Source: Paraphaeosphaeria minitans
Taxonomy: Eukaryota; Ascomycota; Dothideomycetes; Pleosporales; Didymosphaeriaceae
Direction: 5' to 3'
Length of the DNA: 64,000 nucleotides
Assembly: GCA_015832175.1 (NCBI GenBank)
Contig: WJXW01000013.1
Span: 1,674,001 to 1,738,000 of the forward strand
The notes under the pieces were generated by a model. The model made no database searches, was not told the origin of the DNA, and saw only the letters and a program-made list of their open reading frames with translations. How positions within the stretch are numbered: the first letter of the stretch is position 1; every line of letters begins with the position of its first letter. Position numbers and translations under genes: made by a program. Below, piece by piece: positions 45,390-56,933 of this stretch.

Positions 45390-48120
45390 TTAGTTTAGAC
45401 AATATTTTTATTATTTTAAACTAGTAAAAACATAATATAGGATAGCTAATCTTTATCTAAACTAGAGTGCTATCTACGCCTATAGCTACTAAGCTTACCC
45501 TTTAGATTAGGAGCGTGCAGCTGGGTAAGATAGAAGAGGATTTAAAGTAAATCCTAGAGGCTATATTAGATACCTAGTAGGCTATAAAGCTTCTAATATC
45601 TACTAAATATAGATTCCCTAGCTTAATTAGGTAATCACTACACAAAACGTAAAGTTTAATAAGTCCTTGTTCTATAAAGGATTAGAGGAACAATCTATTC
45701 TAAAGATAGAAGTGTTAAAAATAGTAGAAAGCCTTTAAGAAGGAGAGCTAAACAATCTAAGAGAAGCGTATAAAAACACGCTTAATATTCTTTCTAAAAT
45801 AAATAAGTATATAAGAACTACTACTAGACCTCTAGGTGACCTTTAAGTAATTAAAAGCAAAGTAGGCTAGCTAAGTAATTAGGAACCTAAGGTATCTACT
45901 ACTAAGCAAGCTATAGGCTTAGCTAGCTAGCAGCTAAGAATTCGCTTAAGTAGGAAAGGAAGCACAGGACTTATAACCCCTAATTAGACACTAGAGCTAG
46001 GTGATTTTAGAGGTGATCTATTAAGCGATTAAGAGATATCTAGCAGCTACTAGAACACTACTAGGAGAGCTAGCCCACTAGAATCTAGGGATTTAATACC
46101 CTATTTATTAGTAGAAACTAATTAGGTTGCTAATTAACCTAGCGCAGATAACTTAATTACGCTAGATAAAGCAGATAACCTACTAGCGCGCTAAAGGCGA
46201 AGGCAGATCTATCTAAAGGTAAGTAAAATAAGTAGGCGAAATTATAGTAAAGCACTAGAAATTAACTAACTAATAAATTGCTATCTGCTATTGCGAAGAT
46301 TAAGGAAGCAAAATAATTAGGATAATTAGCTAGGGGGTAGGTAGAAGCTAGGTGCTTATACACTAATTAATAATTATCTTTAAAGTGATTTTAATGTAAT
46401 ATTAGAGTATATATTTATATTAGAAGTAGCAGAGGCCTAGTCTAAGTAAGAAGAATATATTACACTAAATATAATAGTATTCGCTTCTATACTTAGAAAG
46501 GCGCCTAGAGCGTTTTATGTAGCTTAGACTTATAGAGACAAGCTTACACTAGAGCTAACTCTATAGAAACACCTTTATAATTATCTATATAAGAAGCTAT
46601 TCCTCCTTACTGCTTATAAGGAGATCTTAACTTTGTAAGATAAAGGTACCTAGATAGAGATTAAATAATTAGAGGTGTTAGAGCGACTACTTCCTTTAAA
46701 GTAGGTCTTTACCTACAAGTTTAATTAAAATAGATACTTTAAAAAGTGCAAAGCTTAAATTGTTATAAGAGGAGATCTTTAGAAAAAGAATACTCTCTAC
46801 TCTACCTATACTGCTACCCTAGTAGTAAGATCTTTTCGATTAGCTGTAGCTCTAGTAGTAGAATTTAATCTAGAAATCTTATAATTTAATATAGTAGGAG
46901 CGTTTCTAAATACTCTTATTACAGCCGCTAATTTAGTAACTTATAAATTACCTAATAGTTTTAAAAAGCTAGGAAAGTGTGTAAGATTAAATTAAGCTTT
47001 GTATAGCTTAAAAGATTCACTACTTCTTTAGTATAAAGAATTTGCAGAATTACTTTAATCTTATAGACTCTTAGCTTTGCTAGAAGAGCTATGCCTTTTC
47101 TTTAATAGTAATTAAAGTATTATTATTCTATTTTATAGTAATAATATTCTTCTTCTCTATTATAAAAGTAAAGAGAAAGAAGCCCTACATTTTTAGAAAA
47201 AGATCGCGAATAAATATAAAATTAAATTAAAAGGACTAGTAGAGTGGTTGTTAGGTGTTTAAGTAATTAAGGACAGAGAAGTAAGATTAATTTCTCTAGT
47301 CTATAATACCTATATTAATAAGATTACAAAAAAGTTTAACTTTTTAAACTCTAGGAGCTTCCCTTCTACACCTCTATTAGTAGAAGATCTTGTTCTAAGC
47401 ATAGAAGAAGCTACTCCTTAAGAAATAAAGCTCTTTTAAGAAGAGGTAGGATTAGCTCTCTACATAGTAATTATGCTACGCCTAGATATAGCCTTTACAG
47501 TGTTAAAGCTATTACACTTTCTAATAAATCTAAGTAAAGAACACTTTACTACTATTAACTATATAATCTTTTACCTCTATTAAACTAGATAGCAGGCTAT
47601 AGTCTTTAGTGGCTATAATAGACTTAATTTACTAATATGTGGAAATACCTCTTTTGCTAATAATCTAATATTACAGCAATCTTCCTAGATATATATTATC
47701 CTATTGTTTAGAGGCGCTATCCTATAGAAAGCAGCTTAATAGAATATAATTACTACTTTAATAATAGAAGTAGAGCTTCTAGCGCTTAAACATATAAAGA
47801 AAGAAGCTATAGTAATTAAGAGATTCTTTACTAAGCTTACTCTAGATCTAAGATCTTTAGAAAAAGTCTATTATAATAATCTTTAAACTATTTATTTAGT
47901 AATTAGAAAGAATAAAAGAATTACTACTTAACTACGCTATATAAATATTTAGAACATGTAGTTGCGGTAAGAGTATATAAAAGGATTATTTTGAGTAGAA
48001 TATATTCTAACTAGCAAAATGCTAGCAAATAGTCTCACAAAGGCTCTTACTTATTAGTAGTTTAATAGATTTAAAAGGCTATTAAATCTACAAAATATAA
48101 ATATAATAATTACAGAATAA
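45390..48120 (+). pseudogene. CopA copy 2 RT-RNase H relic
   Basis: Resumes after GagC copy 2. A linker carries LSKINKYIRTTTRPLGDL and similar text. The RT domain (about 46560-47330) contains RSFRLAVALVVEFNLEIL, FNIVGAFLNTLI (the first Asp region, now Asn), LPNSFKKLGKCVRLNQALYS and FYSNNILLLYY at 47131-47163, where FY-V-DD-I-L is expected. RNase H (about 47630-48090) reads CGNTSFANNL, FRGAILQKAAQQNIITT and IEVELLALKHI, matching the copia D-x-S-(F)-A-D, GG-x-I-x-WK and E-x-E-(Y/L) pattern. The end is ALTYQQFNRFKRLL. Trp and Gln are mostly stops. Confidence 0.9.
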
Positions 48121-48129
48121 AAGTAAGTA

Positions 48130-49889
48130 AGTAGAAAATTAATCTATTAACTACCTAGAATTATTAATTTAGAGCTAGGAAATAAAAAAAGAAAAAGAAA
48201 AGTAAGAAAAGATTAAAAAGAGAATAGGAATTAGAGGAAAAGAAGATTAAAGAGCTTATCTATAAGCTTATAGACCCTCTTCTTCCTCTACTTAATTATA
48301 GGGGTGCGAGAATCTCCCCTATAATTAGTAGTAGGAGATTCTCTCTATCCTCCTCTTCTCCTCCTCTCTATAGTAGGTAATTCCTTACCCTATCTACCTC
48401 CTCTACCTCTCCTTTAATTAGTAGTAGGTAATAGCTTACCCTAGCCTCCCCTCCTTTAATTAGTAATAGGTAATTCCTTACCTTAGCCTCCCCTTTTTTA
48501 ATTAGTAGGAGAAGAAGTACTTACCTAGCCTCTACTCTACTTTAGAGCTAATAGGCTACTTATCTAGCTATTTTAATTAGTATATTAGCTGCAACCGCGC
48601 TACTCCTTAATAGGTAGAATAAGAGGGTAATTACTCTATCCTCTACTAAAGATTAGCTAGAAAAGAAGGAGTAGAATAGTAGCTATATACTAAGCTTACT
48701 TCTTCTAACTACTAGTAGAAGGAGCAGCTTATAAAGCTACTTTAACCCTTTTACACAGCTTAGTAATTAGCCTCTCCTATAAAAAGTATTAGCTAAATCT
48801 AGAAAGAATCTTAAAATAAAAGCTTATATTAGCCCCCTCTAATAGTTAATAGTAAATAAAATCTATAGCTAGAGTCTAAATATACAGCTAGCTATAGAAA
48901 TAATTAGCAAAAATTAGCTAAAGTAATAAAATAATCCTATATATAATAGTATAAGAGTAAGTAAAGTAGGTATAGTAGCGCCCACCTAAGCTTAAAGTAT
49001 TATTATAGCAGTATCTATTACTCTTTCCTACTAGAGCTCCTTTTAAGCAGCTTAAGTAGCTTATTTATCTAAGAGTACTAAGTAATTACTAAAAGCCTAG
49101 AGCTAGGGTAGGAGAAGCTAGTAAAGTAGAAGAAGTAGGAGAATCTTAGTAAGAGGATTAAGAGCTTTATTTAGTAGCTTTTATAGCCTTTACTACGCGT
49201 GCTTTAGCTAGGTTATTAGATATCTAAAAGAGTTAGTAAAGCTCTAAACAATAGAAAGAGCGTAAGGTAATAATTAGAAGAAAAGAACTTACTATAAAGT
49301 AGTAAAATTTAAAGCCTTAAACTAGTAGACTTAAATTAAATAAGAAGTTAAAGCGTTAAAAGTAAATAATTAAAAAAAGAAGATTAAGCGCTAGTAAAGG
49401 GCTTATATACTCTACTACCTATCTAATTATTAAGCGCTAAATACACTCCTTTCTTACCATTTATTTCTCTTACTACTACTCCTTCCTAATTAAAACGCGC
49501 CTGCCTATTATACTTGCTAGCTAGTAAGAGTAGGGAAATTACTTTATAATTAATAAGAAGTAAGTAAAAAAAGTAGTAGAATAAAAGCGTTTACACTTTA
49601 GACCTTTGTGCCACGCTTATAAGCTCCTAACCTACTAGAAGAAGAGATTCTGGACACAATTCACAATAGAATTTATAATTTAAAAGATAAACAGCGATTA
49701 TTTTAGTATTATAATAAATAGGAGGTAATAGAATTGCTATTCTTAAGATAAGGAGATTTAGAAAAATAATTCTTAATAGTTTTTTAATCTTTAAACAGCC
49801 TTTAGATGGTTTTTTAAAGATCTTTAGGAAGGATTCAAACGATTAAAGATTACTTCTTAGAATAGGTGATCTACTTTAAGCAATTACCT
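48130..49889 (+). other. CopA extra 3' module (copy 2)
   Basis: Sense-strand frame best seen from about 48510: FRANRLLIQLFQLV, RIRGQLLYPLLKISQKRRS, VEGAAYKATLTLLHSLVIS, FPTRAPFKQLKQLIYLRVLS, ARVGEASKVEEVGESQQEDQ, LVAFIAFTTRALARLLDIQ, then a very basic tail (KKLKRQKQIIKKRRLSASKG) to about 49410. This composition looks coding, and it is shared with copy 1, but no known domain is visible. The last 400 bp before the polypurine tract (49888-49897) are low-complexity. Confidence 0.5.
48300..48520. repeat. minisatellite in CopA 3' module (copy 2)
   Basis: Three degenerate units combining CTCCTTTAATTAGTAGTAGG, TAATTCCTTACCCTAGCC and TCCCCT blocks, preceded by a TCC-rich run. Copy 1 (3838-4010) has fewer units. 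Confidence 0.6.
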
Positions 49890-49897
49890 AGGAAGTG

Positions 49898-50091
49898 TAT
49901 TAAAGTAAACACTTACTTCTGTAATTCTTTCTAGATCCACTAATTTATATTATAGGATTCTTGCTAAAAGGCTTATTTCTTTTGTATATAGTCTCCCCTT
50001 TTAGCATCCTTTCCTACAATTAGCTATTTCTATTCTTTACAACTCTACTCCTAAATATCCTGTAATAGTTTAAGCCCTTTTTACCACAACA
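49898..50091 (+). repeat. CopA 3' LTR (copy 2)
   Basis: 194 bp, TATTAAAGTAAACACTTAC to TTTTTACCACAACA, with one A missing relative to the 5' LTR. Confidence 0.9.
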
Positions 50092-50267
50092 TAAGCCTAT
50101 ACCTAAGGCTTTATTACTCTATTTACTAACGTTCAATCTGCCCTCTATTACCCTAGTCTCTACTATTCTAGGTAACTAGTACTAGGGGAGAGAAGGTACT
50201 AGAAGGTCTAGAAGGTTACCCTTTATCCTCTAGCCTCTACCTCCTCTTTACAGGTTATGAGTCCAGC
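50092..50267. other. 176-bp non-repeat segment between CopA copy 2 and GypA copy 4
   Basis: No frame recognised. It contains GGGAGAGAAGGTACTAGAAG and CT-rich blocks and is less mutated than its neighbours. After removing GypA copy 4 it is continuous with 56929-58047, and may be the outer part of the CopD 5' LTR or leader. Confidence 0.45.
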
Positions 50268-50697
50268 TGTTAGGATCTGAAATCCACATAATGGCGAGAA
50301 GCTGGTTTTGTACCTAGTAGGCGCGTAGTAAGAATTGAGCGGGGACTTAATACTAGCTACGCCTTAAATAAAGAAGTTATATAACTACTCTCTATAGAGC
50401 GCTTAATTACTTTGTGTAGAGTATAATATACATAACCGCTCTCTACAGAGCGCTCTTTACAGAGCGCTCCTTATAGAGCGGACTTTACTTAGTATATAGA
50501 AACGTAAAGATAGACTTTCTATACTTATATTTAATCTATTTATTAATCTATTATTTAGATTCTAGTAGACTAAATTGTTAACTTATTACACTTTGTAAAA
50601 TACTATTATATTAATAAGACTTTCTACCTTCTATAAGTACTCCTACTTAAGAACTAACTTTAACCCTTTAGGACTAGCTACCCTCTTAGATTTAACA
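50268..50697 (+). repeat. GypA 5' LTR (copy 4)
   Basis: 430 bp, TGTTAGGATCTGAAATCC to TTAGATTTAACA; U3 has GCGCTCTCTACAGA-type units at about 50395-50480. Confidence 0.93.
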
Positions 50698-50774
50698 TCT
50701 TAAACACCCTTAATATAAGTACTTTATAAACTCCTACCTTTTTTATAGCTTTAGGTGCTACTAAGATTACTCCT

Positions 50775-52600
50775 ATAAAGGATAGTAGTAAGGCGCATAA
50801 ACTAGATCTTTACTTTAGCAAATAATCTTAAACTAACGTCTAGATTCTTTAGTTAGACCTCTACTTCTTTAACTTAGATAAACCTCTTAAAAATAAAAAA
50901 AAGGTTATCTTCGCAGCAATATACATGCGAAGAGATATAAAATTATAGATCTATCTTTACCTTAAAAAGTACCTAGAAATAGACTATAATAATAATAATA
51001 ACAATTACGTAAATAAGCACGCTAATACAATTAATATTATTAAAGATTATAATAACTTTAAAAAATGCCTTAAATAACTCTTTAGGATTGCTAATAAGGA
51101 CTCTATTATAAAAGCAAAGATTTAGACTATAACTTAGAAATAATTAGCAGCTAAGTATATAGCTAAGTTTTGCAGATACGCTATATAACTTAACTAGGAC
51201 AATAAATCTCTTTAAGATATATATAAATAAGGACTTAAATAGAAACTACGTAAGGAACTCTTACGTAGTAGTGCACAAATTACTAACTTTAAGGAACTAT
51301 ATAAAGAAACTATTAGGATTAATAGAGAGTGGTTTTTATTGTAACAGGAGCTCTACTAAAACCCTAGGGTAATAAGCTTTAGATAACTAGTAAAAGTGGT
51401 TTATAAGAACCCTATTAGAATCGTCTAAAAGTAATAGCTAAGAAACTACTAGAGATACAAACTAATAGAAGATGTCTAGTTTAACTACTTAGGTAAAGGA
51501 AAAAGAGGAAGGATAGGCCCTAAGTAGCCTAATAAACGCGTCTCTAATAGAAGTTAATAACTAATAACTAAGACCTATAAATACTTTATATGTAGTAAAC
51601 TAGGCTATATAGCTAGAAACTACAGATTAAAGAACAAAGTCTATTAAACTAAGTTAAATGTACTAACTATTAAAGACTAAGAACCTAATAAGGAATAGGA
51701 AGTTATTATAACGCTATTTAGTTACTAACACGTTACGCTAGAACAAAGTGAGTAATTAGATTTACCTAACTTACAACTATATAAAGATCTAAAAGACAAC
51801 TCTAACGTATACTATAACGTAGAAGACGTAGAAGAGATACTAAAATCTCCTACTCCTTACTTATAAAATAGGTGGGAAGAAGACAACCCTATGTTACCTA
51901 AGTATAAACTAAATATTTAGGACTATATAGAACCCTACTAGGCACTAAAAAGAATACAACCCTATAAAAATAAGAAGTTAGACTACGTACAAAAGTACTA
52001 CCTAGACTACTAAAATCCTATATACTAATTCTGTATGTGGACGCATTGCGAAGAACTAATATACGCATAATATAAGGCAGAGAAAAAAGAGAATAAGAAA
52101 TAACCTAGAAAGAAATTGCGCTGTAGATAGATATAGATAGACTGCCTTATCGCAGCTTACAATAAATACCTCTAGAATAAATAATAAGTAAAATACTTTC
52201 TTTACCTTAGGCTAAAGGGTAACAAATACTATAACATGCTTATTAATAGAGACTATATATAACTATACTAGTACATGTGTCTAAACTAAGACTACAAATA
52301 CTACTATATAACTAAACATTTAGACAGCTTTGCAAACTGCCCTACGTAAGAAGTAATAATAGAACTACTAATTTAACTAGTATATAGGAATAGTAAAGAC
52401 TGCAGGAGAAAAGATAGAAGAATATCCTTATAGAAAGAAGAAGAAGACAATCTACATAAGCTATGTACTTAAGAACAATAATAGAAGCAGATGCTTAGAA
52501 ACGTATACTAGGCACTAGAACTTAACTACAACCTACACGAATAGATGTCTTTTTTAGGCCTAAACTTAGATAAGAAAACGCCTTTATTAAATTAAATGCT
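50775..52600 (+). pseudogene. GypA copy 4 Gag relic
   Basis: Collinear with 12975-14800. KYIAKFCRYAIQLN stands near 51150-51190. The knuckle at 51582-51623 has lost the first and last Cys and the His to Tyr (YFICSKLGYIARNY-like), so all changes are G-to-A or C-to-T. An Asn/Asp run is encoded by the AAT repeat at 50987-51001. The basic block before the knuckle is retained. Confidence 0.82.
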
Positions 52601-55600
52601 ATAGTAAGTATAGTATTATTTAAGCTACTAGTACAGTTTAAAGGAATATAGGCTTAAGCTCTTATAGACTTAGGAGTAGAAAAGAACTTTATATCTTATT
52701 AGATAGTAAGATAAGCAGGACTTATAATATTAAAGAAAAAAGTACCCTATATTATCTATGTCGCGAATAGATCCCTAATGCCTAAGACACCTTAAATATA
52801 CTAGGAGGTCACTACTATAATAACAGTCTAAGGACATAGAGAGAAACTTACTTTAGATGTCTTACTAGAATCTAAGTATAAGTTAGTCTTAGAATTACCT
52901 TAGTTAATAATATACAACCTACAAATTAACTAGGGTACAAAGAAAATATCGTTTAAACGCTATAATTATGTATTATAAGCAAAGCCTATGCATTAACTAA
53001 AAATAATAGTAGATAAGGGAGTTATTAATAATATAATACTGTAATAGATAGTTAAAAAACAGAAGCACACCTTAGTAGACGCTAGTAGAAACTACTAGGT
53101 TAAGAAGCGTAAGAAGGAGGACAACAGCATACCCCTTACCTTACTAAGAGAGTATAGGAAATAGACACACATATTTATAGAAAAGGAAGGAAAAGCAAAC
53201 CTACTAGAATATTAACCCTAGAATCTTATAATAGACCTAGAAGAAGGGAAGATGCCACCCTTTAGACCACTATACAGTAAGACAGAAGAAGAACTCCTTA
53301 AAAAACGTGATTTTATTAAAATAAACTTTAAGAAAGGATATATATAACTATTAAAGTCACTAGCAGTAAGCCCTTTTATGTTTATTAAGAAAAAGGATGA
53401 ATTAGACAGACTATACGTTAACTACTAATAACTTAATAACATAATAATAAAGAACTAATATCTACTACTAAACATTACAGAGTTATAAGATTAACTATCT
53501 TAAGCTAAAATATTCACAATAATAGATCTAAGAGATAGTTACTACCTTATACAAATTAAGAAAGGTGAAGAATAGAAAATAGCGTTTTAATTACGCTATA
53601 AACTATTTAAATATAAGGTTATGCCTTTTAGACTTATAAACGCACTAGCAGCTTTTATGGCACTTATTAATAACGTACTCTATAAACATCTAGACATATT
53701 TGTTATCGCGTATATAGACAATATCCTCGTCTTTTCTAAAAACAAATCGGACCACACTAAGCATATATAAATAGTACTAGAAGCACTAGATAAAGTATAC
53801 CTTCGCATTAAACTTAAGAAATATAAGTTTAACGTTAAATAACTTAAATTCTTAGGACACATTATTACTATAAAAGGAATTAAGATGGCACTAAGTAAAG
53901 TTAAATGCATTAAGAACTGGCTAATACTAAAGATAGCTAAGAATATCTAAGAATTCTTAGGATTCTGTGGATTTAATTAATAATTTATCTAAGATTACGT
54001 AAAGGTTATAATACCTTTAATAAATCTTATAAAGAAGGACGTACCCTTTAAATAGATAGATAAGTGTAGAATGTTATTCTAACTCCTTAAGACAGTATAT
54101 ATTATAGAACCTATCTTTGTTTATTTTAGAAGTAATAAACCACTACGCTTTAAAACAGACGCTAGCGATCTTACGCTAGGCGCTTACGCTAAATAAGAAC
54201 GTAATAGCAAATAGCACCTAATTGCCTATTACTTATGCAAATTTAATAACGCTAAAACACAATATAATATATATAATAAAGAACTCTACGCTATTATTAA
54301 AGCTTTAAAGCACTAGAGGATTTATACACTTAGTTACTTAACGCTAGAAATCTATATAGATTATAAGAACCTTCTAAGGTTCACGATAACAAAAGAACTT
54401 ACGCTATAATAATAAAAATAGTTGTAAACTATAGAGTAGTATAAGTTTAAAATTATTTATATAGCTAGAAAAGAAAATGGCAGAGTAGACGCTCTTAGCT
54501 AATAAAGTAATCTAGTAGGAGAAAAAGTAAAAACCTTCTCTGTAATCCTTCGCAAAGCTAAAGATAGATCTCTAGAACTAATAGTAGAACTAAATTAACT
54601 TTTAGTAATTAACTAAGAAGTTCTAGAACATCTATAGACTAAGATTATCTAACAATACCACGATGACCCTATGTACAAACACCTAGGTATTACAAAAACA
54701 ATAGAACTTATCTAAAGGAATTACACCTTTAAAGGAATTAAAGAAGCTGTAATAACTTATATCTGCAAATGTGTAGAATACTAGAGAAATAAACACAGCA
54801 CACATCTCAAATATAGAGAGATGTAAGTAATTAGAATACTAATAGCACTATAGGAAGACATTACTATAGATTTTGTTATAAGAATTCTAAACTCTAAGGA
54901 TCTAATAACAGGAATTAAATACGACAGCATACTAGTAATAGTCTACTAACTAACTAAGTATATTGAGCTCATTTTATGCCTTAAAAGAATAATAGTAAAG
55001 GAACTCGCTTTTCTTATCTTAGATAGACTAATTAGACACTACAGAATCCTAAAAATAATTATTAGTAATAGAGATAAGCTCTTTACGTTAAATTATTAGA
55101 TAACGCTTATAGCACTACTTAGAACGAAACGAAAGCTATTAACAGCTTACTATTTATAAATAGATAGATAGACAGAACGTACGAACTAAACTATAGAAAC
55201 GTACCTACGCATTTACTGCAACAGTTAGAAGAATAACTAGGTTTTATTACTACTTATAGCACAGTTAGCCTATAATAACAAAGTATTAGTAGTATTAGGA
55301 CATACACTATTTTATATAAACTATAAAAGACACCTACATCTCTTTAACTAACAATTTCCTACAATAATTAAAGCAAAAGAAGCTATAGATATAGTAGAAA
55401 ATATAAAGAAAATATACTAATAACTCTAAGAAAATCTTAAGAAAGCTTAGCAGCAATTAATTTTATACTAAAATTAAAAACAAAAAATAGCACCTTAGCT
55501 AAAGAAGGGGGATAAAGCATATCTACTTATAAAGAACCTTTAAACTTAGAAGAAAAAACACAAGAAACTAGATTATATTAAAGTTAGACTATTTTATATT

Positions 55601-55875
55601 TCTAAGTAAATATCACTAGTAAACTATAAGTTGGAACTACCGCTAGATGTAAAGATACACCTAGTATTCCACGCATTACTACTAGAACTAGCAGACCCTA
55701 ATACACTAGTTAAAACCACCTTCTACTACTAGACTAAGGAAGAAAATAAATTTAAGGTTAAAAGAATTCTAGAATATAATTAGCATAACAACACGTACCT
55801 TATTAAATAGAAAGGTTACCCACATAGCAAAAACACCTAGAAACTAAAGAACAATCTAAGAAACTATTAGTAAAA
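52601..55875 (+). pseudogene. GypA copy 4 Pol relic
   Basis: Complete but mutated Pol. Protease LIDLGVEKNFIS is near 52658-52700. RT contains FIKKKDELDRLYVN near 53380 and VIAYIDNILVFSK at 53702-53740. RNase H has TDASDLTLGAYAKQERN at 54155-54205, better preserved than in copy 1, with Asp and Gly retained. Integrase has the zinc region HDDPMYKHLGITKT near 54660-54700, KCVEYQRNKHSTHLKYREM near 54770-54830, IDFVIR near 54870 and QTERTNQTIETYL near 55170-55205. The chromodomain is at about 55760-55865 (YLIKQKGYPHSKNTQKLKNN). Chromodomain-guided integration would fit the heterochromatic setting. Confidence 0.9.
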
Positions 55876-55917
55876 GATTAAGGAATTTTATTAGAAATAC
55901 AAATATACCTAGGAGGA

Positions 55918-56388
55918 TTATAGTACTAACGCTATAGTATCTACTATATTAAGCGTTAACTACATTACTATAGAGTAACTAAGAGTCGCTGCAGCAGTAG
56001 GATAATTAATAGTATTTATATTTATGTCCTTACTATCCTTAGTTATTTCTGCAGCTAGATATAACGTCTTCTTGTGAGTACGCTCTTTAGCCTAAGCTAG
56101 TATTTTCTTATTTTGTAATAACTATACTATTAGGAGAGATAACGCCTTTTTATCCTCCTTAACTTTCTTCTTATACTCCTTACAAGTCTTATCTAGCAAC
56201 AACTAGCTTATATTTACACATAGATAACCTAAGCAAATACATTTAGAACACTTTAAACCTAAACCTAGTATAACGTAGTAAATAGAACCTTTAAAACTAT
56301 AATTAATGCAAGGGCTCTCTATAGTAATATTAGTTTCTTAGATCTTATAATACAATTAATGTTTTTAAACAGTAGAGTTACTAGGCAT
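55918..56388 (-). pseudogene. GypA copy 4 antisense Cys-rich ORF relic
   Basis: Same frame as 29034-29504; here the ATG is intact (plus-strand CAT at 56386-56388). Coding starts MPSNSTV and includes the spaced-Cys region and the Lys-rich stretch. Several Gln codons are TAA/TAG. Confidence 0.55.
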
Positions 56389-56498
56389 AATACTAACAGA
56401 TATACTTATAGTAAGCAGGGTTAGCAGAATAGCTTACGTAACAATAGCTAAGATCTAAATATATAATTTAGGACAAATCTATAAAAAAGAGGGGATAA

Positions 56499-56928
56499 TG
56501 TTAGGATCTAAAATCCACATAATAGTAGGAAGCTGGTTTTGTACCTAGTAGGCGCGTAGTAAAGATTAAGCGGGGACTTAATACTAGCTACGCCTTAAAT
56601 AAAGAAGTTATGTAACTACTCTCTACAGAGCGCTTAATTACTCTATATAGAGCATAACACACATAACTACTCTCTATAGAGCGCTCTCTACAGAGCGCTT
56701 CTTATAGAGCGGACTTTACTTAGTATATAGGAACGTAAGAATAAACTCTCTATACTTATATTTAATCTGTTTATTAATCTATTATTTAGATTCTAGTAGA
56801 CTAAATTGTTAACTTATTACACTTTGCAAGATACTATTATATTAATAAGACCTTCTACCTTTTATAAGTACTCCTGCCTAAGAACTAACCTTAACCCTTT
56901 AGGACTAGCTACCCTCTTGGATTTAACA
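56499..56928 (+). repeat. GypA 3' LTR (copy 4)
   Basis: 430 bp, TGTTAGGATCTAAAATCC to TTGGATTTAACA, preceded by the purine tract AAAAAAGAGGGGATAA. Confidence 0.93.
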
Positions 56929-56933
56929 CCAGC

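Larger units (their letters stand above)
39711..50091 (+). mobile_element. CopA copy 2, Ty1/copia, split by GagC copy 2
   Basis: Forward element with LTRs 39711-39905 (195 bp) and 49898-50091 (194 bp), interrupted by GagC copy 2 (42379-45384). Net length is close to copy 1. The flanks do not form a target duplication (ATATT left, TAAGC right) and the first two bases of the 5' LTR are AC instead of TG, so the left junction is altered. It is inserted in the RT start of GypB copy 2, but GypB does not continue on the right. Confidence 0.93.
50268..56928 (+). mobile_element. GypA copy 4, full-length uninterrupted Ty3/gypsy chromovirus
   Basis: 6661 bp, LTRs 50268-50697 and 56499-56928 (430 bp each), perfect duplication CCAGC (50263-50267 and 56929-56933). 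This is the only uninterrupted short-LTR copy and the best reference for the family. Its length equals that of copy 1 after subtraction of GypB, so the copies differ by substitutions only. Confidence 0.95.

Noticed and set aside
50092..50267. Continuation of GypB copy 2 beyond CopA copy 2
   Set aside because: The sequence does not match the part of GypB that should follow (complement of about 22720 downward).
53680..53910. 76-codon minus-strand open frame in GypA copy 4
   Set aside because: It is the complement of the YIDD region of RT, which is recognisable on the plus strand.
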